Shown here: positions 55,369 through 64,000 of the stretch, one piece after another
Layout of the letters: each line of letters begins with the position of its first letter
How positions within the stretch are numbered: position 1 is the first letter of the stretch
Source: Neoscytalidium dimidiatum
Lineage: Eukaryota; Ascomycota; Dothideomycetes; Botryosphaeriales; Botryosphaeriaceae
Length of the DNA: 64,000 nt
Reading direction: 5' to 3'
NCBI GenBank assembly: GCA_037367355.1
Contig: CM074699.1
Coordinates: 806,001-870,000 of the forward strand
Made by a program: the position numbers and the translations under genes
The notes under the pieces: generated by a model
What the model was told of the DNA's origin: nothing
Database searches by the model: none
What the model saw: the letters and a program-made list of their open reading frames with translations, nothing else

Positions 55369-56742
55369 GCGACGCCACCGAGGCGCCTCGGGCTTCGGGC
55401 GAGGCCACCATACCGTCGGCTCGCAGAGCATTTACCCGATGGTCGGCCTTTGCTCATGCCGTGCGCGCGCGCGTCCCTCTGCTTCCGCTTTGCTACGAAC
55501 ACTTGAGTTCATAGTCGTAGGGCTTTATTGACCATTGACGATTCGAAATTCGGAGGATTTTGCGTGTCAACTGCAGGCGTTTTCCCTCCAAGCGAGGCAG
55601 GGACAAGCTTCCCCGCGCGGACCCCAAACTTGCTTTTCTCCACGCGTCGAAAGTTGGGGACGCGCTGGTTTCGGAAATTAATCCGACCTTCATCTCCACA
55701 CACTCCGAGCCCGCCAGCCGGGCGCCCGTCCAAAAGACCGCTCGAACGATCTGGCAGCAGTCATCTGCCGACAGATTGGCGCGCCAAGTCCTCCGCCAAG
55801 TCCCGCTACAGCCACTGACCGTCGTTGAGATTCTCTATCGTCCGTTGTTTCGTCTGCGCGAGCCTCGTCAGTTGAGTGGGTCTGCCTGGGCTTTTCGCAT
55901 GGCGTCAGGCAGGGTGCGGTGAGGCATCATGGCTGCGCCGTAACCGGGTCCGCGGAGACTTCGGTTCCCCTTCTCCACGCCGCTGAAAGTATGTTCAGTC
56001 CCCGGCGGAACCTTGAGACTCGACGGTCTCGGTGATGTGCAGTCACTGAGATGCGGTCGGCACTCTGGCAATTAGCCGACGCCGACAAGCTCTCGAAGCC
56101 TCTGCCAAATACACCGGCCAGTCTGCGCCCCGAAAGTAAGCCGTGCCCAGCATTGCAGCCATCCAACGGGACGGAATGCCCCAAGCGGCCAAGTGACCCA
56201 AGACTGCGGGGGTTTTGCGGAGGGCGCGATCTTGGCAAAACGCCGCGTGCAACCACAAACGGCTGGCGCCGCCCTATCATACGCGCCTCATACGACGCCT
56301 CCGTACTGGATTTCTCTGCGCCTGAGCTCTCGAACTCTCTTTTGGCTTCGCTACCCCCGCGTGCACGCCCACTCTTTTTCTGCGCTTTTCCGGCAATGTC
56401 ACCTCATCCGCCTCGGCCATTGACACGAAAATGAGTCGGACGCAAGGGCGGCGAAGTCTGGCCGATGGAGCTGAGAGCGCGAATATGGAGTCCCCACAGA
56501 GATCCCTGAATCAGCCGGGGTAGGGTGGGCAGCTCTTTATGGCGGGGAAAAAGGTCGCGTGTGTACGCCAAGTCCTTTCCGCTCATGGCGGAGGGTGCAG
56601 ACCCCGTGCAATATAAATTTCGTCGTCCCCGCATGCGCTGTTGACCAGCTGCGGTCGTGCTGTGTGTTCGGCGGTGCGCTCTTCCTCCTCGTCTCTCTCC
56701 TCTCACCTTGCCTTCCTCTTTTGGCCTTTTTCCCCCGCCAAA
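55369..56742. other. intergenic stretch, upstream of sugar transporter
   Basis: About 1.4 kb with no gene. It contains the transporter promoter, with a TATA box at 56611-56618. Confidence 0.4.
56611..56618 (+). promoter_or_regulatory. TATA box of the sugar transporter gene
   Basis: The sequence CAATATAAATTT lies about 130 bp before the ATG at 56743, a usual TATA position in fungi. Confidence 0.55.
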
Positions 56743-58624
56743 ATGCCCGGCATCTACTCAAAAGCACTTAAGGACACGCCCAAGGAGGTGAGGAATTGGC
56801 GCCTCTTCTATGGCGTGTTCGGTAAGTTGAGCTTCATCCAGATTGCAGCTTCTCTTAACTGACGTCACATCAGTGTTTGGTCTCATGGGCGCTGCCCGTG
56901 GCCTGGATGAGGGTCTGACTGGAACTACGGCCGAGCAAGTCTCCTTCATTGAGAAGTTCGGCCTTGAGGACCCGTCCCTGAGCGAGTCCGAGCAAGCCAA
57001 CCTGCTCTCAAACATTACTTCCATGGTCCAAATGGGTTCCATCCTCGGAGCGCTCATCGCTTTCTTCATTACGGACAGGATCGGCCGTCTTTGGGCAACA
57101 CGTGAGCTGTGCCTCGTCTGGATGGCCGGCATCTCTATCTACCTTGCTGCCTCGGCCAATGGCAGTATCGGAATGGTGTATGCTGGCCGCTTCATTGCCG
57201 GCGTCGGAATTGGTCAAACCACCGTCGTTGCTCCTACCTACCTTGCTGAGATCTCGCCGAGAGCATTGCGCGGACTTTGCGTCTGTATGTTCGCTGGCAG
57301 CGTTTATCTTGGTATTATGCTGTGAGTGCTCCATGCCCCTGCCAAAATCCCTTATTCAGTGGCAGAATCCTTTAACAGTACGACGTCAATTTCAATACTG
57401 ACCCTATGACCGCAGGGGCTATTTCGCTTCTTGGGGTGCATCGCTCCACATCAGCGACGAAAGCCAGTCGCAGTGGGTTGTTCCCAACAGCTTGCATCTG
57501 ATGTTCGCTGGCATTATCTTCATCCTCAGCTTTGGTACCATCGAGTCTCCCCGTTGGCTTATCAAGGTCCACCGCCATGAAGAGGCCGCCTCCAACCTCT
57601 CGCGCCTGCGTCAACTGCCATCCTCGCATCCCTTCGTGCAGACCGAGATTATCGACATCAACGACCAGCTCAACCGTGAGGCCGAGGCCACTCGGGGCAC
57701 CGCCTGGTACGGTGTTGTGAAGGAGCTCTTCGGCTCGTCGGCCAACCGCTACCGTCTCATGCTTTCCCTCTTCTCACAGCTGCTCTCTCAATGGAGCGGC
57801 GCCAGCTCCATCACCATCTACGCTCCCGAGTACTTCAAGATGATGGGTACTACTGGCCAATCCGAGAAGCTATTCGCGACCGCCATCTTTGGAGTCGTGA
57901 AGTTCATCTCAGCCCTGCTCTGCGCGCTGTTCCTGATCGACTTCATCGGCCGCAAGCGCTCACTCAGCGCTGGCATCACGCTGCAGTTCGTCTCCATGCT
58001 GTATATGGCCATCTTCCTCGCCATCGACAACGGCGTCGCGGTCGAAGGCGCCATCCAGAGCCCATCGCAGAAGCGCGCCGCAATGGGCGCGATCGTCATG
58101 ATCTACTTCAGGTAAGCCCCGGCCCCACTCTTCTTTCCCACAACCCTTGCCAATAAGACCGATTTTCCTCCCCTACACTTCAACAATCATTACTAACGGC
58201 GACACACAGCGGCTTCGGCTGGGCGCTCGGCTGGAACAGCGTGCAGTACCTGATCAACAGCGAGATCTACCCGCTGCGGCTGCGCGCCATCGGCGGGTCG
58301 ATCGCCATGACGATCCACTTCGTCAACCAGTGGGGCAACAGCAAGGCCGTCCCGAGCATGTTCATCGGCCTCGGCAACGCCGGCACCATGTTCTTCTTCG
58401 CCGCCGTCACCCTCGTCGGCCTCTTCTGGGTCTGGTTCTTCCTGCCCGAGACCAGCGGCAAGTCGCTCGAGAGCATGGACCGCATGTTCGAGCTGCCCTG
58501 GTACCTGATCGGCAGGAAGGGCAAGGAGATCAGCGATGCGGATCCCAGCACGCTGGCTGAGGCGTACAATTCCGAGAAGGGCGAGCAGAAGCACGTTGAG
58601 ACCGTGAGGGAGGAGGGCGTTTGA
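56743..58624 (+). CDS. MFS sugar/quinate-type transporter
   Basis: Exons 56743-56821, 56874-57321, 57416-58111 and 58210-58624, phase-consistent, giving 545 residues with 12 predicted helices. Sugar-porter signatures are present: DRIGRLWATR after helix 2, AGRFIAGVGIGQTTVVAPTYLAEISPRALRG (PESPR-type region precedes as IESPRWLIKVHRHEEA), FIGRKRS in the second half, SEIYPLRLRAIGGSIA and FFLPETSGKSLESMD. The N-terminal helix (VFGLMGAARGLDEGLTG) and the overall pattern resemble fungal quinate or galacturonate transporters more than hexose transporters, but this is only an impression. Exon 1 encodes 26 residues ending at a phase-1 donor. It is the distal member of the possible catabolic group. Confidence 0.92.
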
Positions 58625-59533
58625 GCGGTGGACTTGTGGGGACGGGCTTGGGGAGAGGAATCGTCGTGGGGAGGGAACTACACTTATGATGTCACGCATT
58701 ACCTTTGATACCTTCATGACGAGAAATACGATCAGTCGAAGCGAAATCGACTGCGCTTTGTGCCCCACTTTGTTCTCATTTGGCCATTGGAGGTGATCCA
58801 CAGAAGAGTAGTGTAGCAAAGCGAAGCGCAAGCGCTGGAGTACCTTGAGACGGCAGACAATGCATATATACTAGAGTTGACATGCAATGTCAGTGATGCT
58901 ATTATATTATCCGGCACCTTAGGATACGTTTACAAGATACAAAATCTTCTTCCCTTTCTGCTACTAATTATTCAAGCTTTGCATATATCCGCTAGTACAC
59001 AGCCTAGAAGTATTCCATCACTAAGCTATCAAGTCAAATTTGATGCCACATTAGCATAACTTAGGCTAAGGATCTCCGAAAAATAGCATTTGGACAACAT
59101 AGCTGGATTGCCAGTGTCTAATTCGAAGGTAAACTTCCTACAATGCCTCGGATTATCAAATGATGATCTAACCCACTGACATTTCTACTTCTCCATGAAG
59201 GTAGAGAGCCAATACATGATTGATTGCGGTCTGAAATTTTGTTACGTCCGATGGTTAGGCTATATGTTGTACAACTTGCCTACATAGTGATCGTCACGAC
59301 TTCGTTCTTCGATGCGGAGATTATATAGATCCATTTAACTTCTACATTCTTCACTGAGGCCGGATTATAGAACCTACAATGCATTGTAACTTTCTAAGAA
59401 TGTCTAATCAAGCAAGTTCGTATAGAAAACCTGATTACCTCCTTCAGAGGCATATAGGTAGTGCAGATGAATGCGATCGAGTGGTTTAATGGACGATTTA
59501 GCATGTCTTCCGGTATGGTCAGCGTATGCATTT
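58625..59533. other. AT-rich intergenic stretch, nothing recognised
   Basis: From about 58.7 kb the sequence turns visibly AT-rich with many short tracts and few long frames, a change from the preceding GC-rich coding region. Confidence 0.4.
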
Positions 59534-60037
59534 TCACTGACCGTCAACAACAGGGTTTCTTTGCCAATTTTTAAGGAACAGATGCTGGGGCTCATCATTT
59601 TTTGGTCCTCCAATAGATGCGGATACTCCATATAACAAGCCGACTGAGCATCCCTCACGTTGGAGTCCCTTTTCCCAGTCAACTCCGCTAGTGAGTCCCT
59701 GCCAAATCTAAGGAAGAAAAAAAGGTAAGCGAGATAATCCAGCTCATTATCACGATGATGGAAGAGCGAATTTCCTTAGGCTAAGGGAATCGTCTTGCAA
59801 TACGCGAGATACTACGTACCTGATCTAATCTGCCAACCTCATTTACATTATTATCATACGTCGCTTTTAGCAAGTAGAGAATCTCATTACAGTAGGAGTG
59901 GACGGAGGTTGGCCTGTCCATCTCGACGTTAGATGAGTTGAAGGACGAAAGATCTTCCGGGAGTCTCGAGCCAACATATTCAAGCGGGGAAGGTGCCGAG
60001 ATTGGAAAGGCTCTTTCCAAAAACACGTCCACGTTGA
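59534..60037 (-). CDS. unrecognised gene, two internal/3' exons (5' end unresolved)
   Basis: Exon 60037-59820 (acceptor TTACCAG, donor GTACGT) and exon 59707-59534 (acceptor TTTTTTTCTTCCTTAG) are both open and join in phase 0 through a 112-bp intron. Together they encode about 130 residues, including PISAPSPLEYVGSRLPEDLS, NEILYLLKATYDNNVNEVGRLDQ, IWQGLTSGVDWEKG and NWQRNPVVDGQ before a TGA. Strong splice signals support a real gene. The 5' exon is not certain: a phase-1 donor at about 60140 or an ATG near 60103 are candidates, but neither fits cleanly. A GTCAGT just before the stop could be another donor. I do not recognise the family. It could be a gene remnant. Confidence 0.35.
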
Positions 60038-60487
60038 CTGGTAATTGATACTGACATTTGACTTATTGGTCCCTGACGAAGACTCTAGAGAATAGTTAGC
60101 CATCCTTGGCTCGATTATTCCCACTCTAATGCTATCACCGCGTCAGAAGCCGTTCGGATTCGTTTGGTGACTGCAGAAAATTCTTGGTTGTTAGTCACGT
60201 GTCAAGTGACTCATAGACTTAGTAGAAATGGTTCCCCGTTACAAGTGGCCCATCGTAATATATATCGAATATAAACTGCGCAAAGTAAACTAGTGATTCA
60301 AAAGATGGATGTTTATCTGTCGGGCAACCATCGGCGATAAGATAATGGCCGCATACCGATGACTCCGCCAAGATGGCACTAACATGAAAGGCCGATCACT
60401 TGTCATTGAAAGGGCGCAACCAAATTGGTACAAAAGGGCAGTTTGCACCCCATGGACGTGTCTGAAACATCACGCTGACAACCGATA
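60038..60487. other. intergenic / unresolved 5' exon of the previous gene
   Basis: It may contain a first exon on the minus strand (around 60105-60180). It also holds the promoter of the acetyltransferase on the plus strand. Nothing else is seen. Confidence 0.3.
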
Positions 60488-61064
60488 ATGACGATCGAGC
60501 CGGTGATCCGTAGCGCAAAGCGCGAAGGTAAGTCAACATAGCAGGACGTGTGAAATAATTCCTAATTTGAGTTTCCTAGATGTGGCAACTGTTCATAAAT
60601 TCTTGCATGCGGCAGCTGCAGATCAAAATCTCGCGGGCACTGTCAAAGCGACTAAAGATGAGCTACTGGATACTCTCGACTTCAACGACAACCACGACGG
60701 CGCACAAGGGCCTTTCAACCGCAATCCACCGGGGAAAGTATTGCTCATTATAGACTCAGAGGGGAAGATTGCAGGAATGGCTATATTCATATTTGTCTAT
60801 TCATCATGGACTGCAAAGCCTGGGATTAACTTAGAGGATCTCTTTGTCCTTCCACAATATCGGCGCCAGGGTTATGCAAGGCGCCTAATGCAAGCAGTGG
60901 CAAGAGAGGCGAAGGCATCTGGATGCACCAGGGTGGACTGGCTCTGCTACAGGGACAACCACCGGGCCATTAGATTTTACGAGGGCCTTGGTGCGAGAGA
61001 GATGGGTAATCTGACACCTTTCAGATTGGAAAAAGAGCCTATGGAGGCCCTAGCTGACGAATGA
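60488..61064 (+). CDS. GNAT-family N-acetyltransferase (diamine acetyltransferase-like)
   Basis: Exons 60488-60527 and 60580-61064, phase-consistent (donor GTAAGT, acceptor TTTCCTAG), giving 174 residues, the length of SAT1-type enzymes. Exon 1 encodes MTIEPVIRSAKRE, the first GNAT strand, and exon 2 continues DVATVHKFLHAAAADQ. Motif A, the acetyl-CoA site, is LEDLFVLPQYRRQGYARRLMQAVAREA (Q/R-x-x-G-x-A as RRQGYA). Motif B is CTRVDWLCYRDNHRAIRFYEGLGAREM. This order and the NxxAIRFYE segment match spermidine/spermine or thialysine acetyltransferases, but the substrate is not proven. It lies alone in the AT-rich end of the window and appears intact. Confidence 0.9.
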
Positions 61065-61409
61065 TTCTGTAATTAATTGAGGAGCACACCATGCCTGTTG
61101 AACTATGACATATTCACTCCATAATCAATCGATATAGTGTTACGCTGTTATATTTGCAGGAACACCACCGTTGTATACCGGAATTAAGAGACACCGGTTG
61201 GGAAGCGGTGCAGCAGGATTAAGCGGCCAGAGAGCTGCTAGTTACCACTCGATCCACCTGGAGGAAGACGCCAGACATTAGCCATACTTATAGTTGAATA
61301 GGATCATAATTACGGCCACCTACTAGCCAATCTTTAGTATATATGGAGGCAAGAGCTTAACATGAAGAAATAGAGGATAGGTGACCAAGTCATACATGAG
61401 ACAAGGTAT
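61065..61409. other. AT-rich intergenic stretch
   Basis: No gene is seen. There is no N-terminal part of the transporter relic that follows. Confidence 0.35.
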
Positions 61410-61841
61410 CTGGGATACTTTACATCCTCGCTCTGCTTGACGTCTTACGCTTGCTCTCTCGGACTAAGCTCTGCCGCCGCCACGGCGTCGCTGGTCCTCG
61501 TTAATCCCGGCGCCTTTATCGGCCCTGTCGCAACTCGCGCCCTCTCGGACGCACTCGAAGTGAACGTGATTATCCTTGGCATGAGCGCTCTATCCGCAGC
61601 GGCGAGTTTCCTCTCATGGGGGCTCTCCGGAACGGTAGCGGTGGCTCTAGGCTATTTGTTTGCCATCATACACTGCCTTTCAGCAGGCAGCTGCGTGGAA
61701 ACGCGCTCGGGCGTGATAGGAAACGTGGCCAGAGTGGAGGCGGAAGGGCCTGTGTTGGAGACCGGCGTAGCAGTCGGACTGCTAGTGCAGGTCGGGGAAT
61801 TAGAAGCATCGCGTCAGGTCCGCTGGGCCGGGCCCTTTTGA
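61410..61841 (+). pseudogene. relic of a monocarboxylate transporter-like MFS gene (MCH/MCT type)
   Basis: From 61410 an open frame reads LGYFTSSLCLTSYACSLGLSS, resembling the GYFxPFFYLPSYAxSLGLS entry to the second half of MCT-type transporters. Then ALSDALEVNVIILGMSALSAAASFLSWGLS and VALGYLFAIIHCLSAGS correspond to the next helices. From about 61690 the frame becomes non-transporter-like, although later bases in another frame still read SGPLGRALL. The first half of the transporter is missing. I conclude it is a 5'-truncated, decayed copy. Confidence 0.5.
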
Positions 61842-64000
61842 GATTGACAGCAACGACGGGAGAAGGAAGGTTCGGGTACGAGTCGAGGTTTGTAATTGAT
61901 TATACTTACAGGTGTGGCGATGATGCTTAGCGTTGCAAGCTCTTGGGTGAGACAATCAGGCTTGATGTGAAAGGAGAAGGCTTAACCCGATTACGGAACA
62001 ACACCCAAACACACCGGGAAAGGGGAAATTTACCTGCTTCGCGGGAACGCGATGCGGTGCTGCGTGCCAAATATGGTCATGCTGGGATCGCAGCGCAAGA
62101 CGTCCGAATCGGCATTTGGCGTGGGCACGCGTGTTGTGGACGGTTATTTGATTCGTGACGCCCGCGTTGTAAGATTCTAGGTGGAGGAGAGAGTTAGTGG
62201 GGTATACAAGTTATGAGCTAGAGGGCGTACCTCATGCTTTTTGGGATGGTTTCCTGTCTGCTTCTTGGTTGATATTGTCGATGGACTGAAGGTCGATTCT
62301 GGTCCGACAGTTGAGATGGGCCTGCCGGTCATCTTTAGCGTACGATAAAATCACTTTTGCCCAAATTTGGAGAAGGTTTTCAAATAACTTTAAGGATGAA
62401 GGAAGGAATGTCAGTCTGTGAGGGTCGCCCATTTATCTTTAGAATAGAGTCTAAACTATATAAATGAATCGATCTGCATCAGGCTTATCTCACCGAGGGT
62501 AGATATCCCCGTATGCACTGATGTTGTGGAGCGAAGCACAGCGACATCTATTATTCAAATAGGGAAAGAATAAATCTTAGCACAGACTACATCTCAGGAG
62601 AATTTGTAGGGCAGATAAAACCTTAGCATAGCGATATCATGAATTATCACTTCTGGTGCCTCCTCCAGAGACTGTCCCAGCACTCGGCATTTGCGTTTGT
62701 ATATGAATTCCGAAGGATAATTCATGATTTTGAATTAGCACAAAAGCAAATATCTGCTGACGGGTCGAGGTATTCTAAACGAAGGAAAAAAAGAGGCTTA
62801 AGCAGAATGCGAGCAGTTATATAAAGCCGAAAGCGTTTACTAATGAATGCGAAAATGTCCTAGATGGCGCAAGATAGTGCTTGTAATCTGCACTTATTTG
62901 TATTGCTGCCATTTCACGTCCTGTAAGTTAAATAAATATTGCAGAAAGTGAATGGGGTCCGTTGCCTTAAACGCCTAATATGCCAAACTGAAGACTTGGC
63001 GCAGCAGCTGAGAAGCATCAGCCGAGCTGACTGTATCGCCAGCAACTTTTTTTTTTTTTTAGCCACATTTGAATGTAGAAAACACTGACCAAATTGTGGA
63101 ATTGAATAGAAACTGTTCGGAAAGTCATCCCTGAGTCTTGGATGTTCTGGCTTGCGCTGCTCCGCAACTTCATGACTTATACAGGATATGGCACTCAACA
63201 CCAACTAACAACAATCCTGGAAGAGACGCCACTGTAAAGGAAAATAAAATATATACGTAAGGCCACGTAATTGCTGCGCTGGAACAAGGGAGCTGAACAA
63301 CACAAATATGCACATGCGGAAGTCTATTAATAGCATCTGGTCGTTCGATTGGCTCCCACCTGCTGTCCGGATCTCCGATATTCTGCGCCTTCAACATGTT
63401 GGTGGTGTGTAAATCTTGCCAAAGTTACGAAAATATGATTCAGTCTTGAAGAGGCACAAGGAAATAGAAGGACGACGCCTGGTGGGATTCGATTCTTGGC
63501 TTTTAGGCAACGGGAAAGAGCAGAGAAGTCCTGCAACCCTCCTGCTAGTCCAATCCACTTCATGTACATTACATGGCTGCCGTTATGTATAGAGAAGCTT
63601 TTGAACTTTCATTTACCAGCCTTTGCAGGGGTAGAGAGCTAACATCGGGTGCATTCCACTTACTTGGGAGCACACGTCTCGAGTCAGCCTTGTCTGCTGT
63701 GAGTTGAGCCGCCACAGCGTCATCGGGACTACTCAAGCGAGAGGAATATAGACAACCCAACTAAAGCATCGTCAGTTATTTCTTGGGTGAAAAAAAAGTG
63801 CGTATTTAATTCACGAAGCCGCAAAGCCTCAGGACATAGCTAGATTCCTGTTTCTCTGGAAGATAATGCATTTACCCAGGCATTTCTACCATTGCCAGAG
63901 CTGTGGTATATTTATGCACCGTATCTGTATATCTAGTAACATGTTCACCGGCAACGGTACTATTTCGGTCTGAGCTGACTGGCTCAAATCTTGGCTACGT
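61842..64000. other. AT-rich gene-poor right end
   Basis: About 2.2 kb with only short frames. On the minus strand two frames between about 63760 and 63330 could join at a GTAAGT donor (about 63662) to an AG near 63560, but the product is not recognised. A run of 14 T occurs at about 63047-63060. I see no supportable gene. Confidence 0.35.

Noticed and set aside
1..64000. Secondary-metabolite core enzyme or CRISPR-like array
   Set aside because: No PKS, NRPS, terpene cyclase or dimethylallyl transferase motifs and no regularly spaced direct repeats were found.

Overview
The window is nuclear DNA of a filamentous ascomycete (Pezizomycotina). Its genes are closely spaced and carry many short introns (about 45-150 bp, GT...AG, with CTAAC-like branch sites). 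The gene families are fungal: Dal5-type permeases, a fucose-type sugar transporter, a heme-thiolate peroxygenase, Rom2-type Rho1 GEF, fungal dynein light intermediate chain and Ecm4-type glutathione transferase. A Dothideomycete is my best guess, but that is an impression and not shown by the sequence. All functional calls come from reading motifs by eye; no search was run. Exon limits were placed by keeping reading phase across consensus splice sites.

Layout. 1-13 kb: an unrecognised acidic/basic nuclear-type protein diverges from a mitochondrial biotin-dependent acyl-CoA carboxylase; then a probably disrupted gene, a short-chain dehydrogenase, a 40-residue cysteine-rich metallothionein-like gene and a carnosine N-methyltransferase homologue. 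13-31 kb is accessory: a secreted short peroxygenase, two Dal5-type permeases, an Ecm4-type glutathionyl-hydroquinone reductase, a fucose-type sugar transporter, a Cys-rich protein with a duplicated module, and a cytochrome P450 pseudogene. 31-49 kb is a housekeeping block: lysophosphatidate acyltransferase, APC3/Cdc27, Snd2/TMEM208, BAX-inhibitor-like protein, dynein light intermediate chain and Rom2-type RhoGEF. 50-59 kb holds a candidate catabolic group: Baeyer-Villiger-type flavin monooxygenase, a reductase, an Ldh2-family dehydrogenase and a sugar/quinate-type transporter. 59-64 kb is AT-richer and gene-poor, with a GNAT acetyltransferase, a two-exon unrecognised fragment and a monocarboxylate-transporter relic.

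No PKS, NRPS or terpene synthase core is visible, and I found no rRNA, tRNA or CRISPR. The clearest structure that the genes do not explain is a family of about 90-bp hairpin elements in the accessory intergenic regions. Five related copies were seen (8.1, 12.8, 18.4, 26.6 and 29.2 kb). They share an arm core GAAGCAGTCGTCCGGACG and differ mostly by transitions, as expected of a miniature inverted-repeat transposon decayed by RIP-like mutation.
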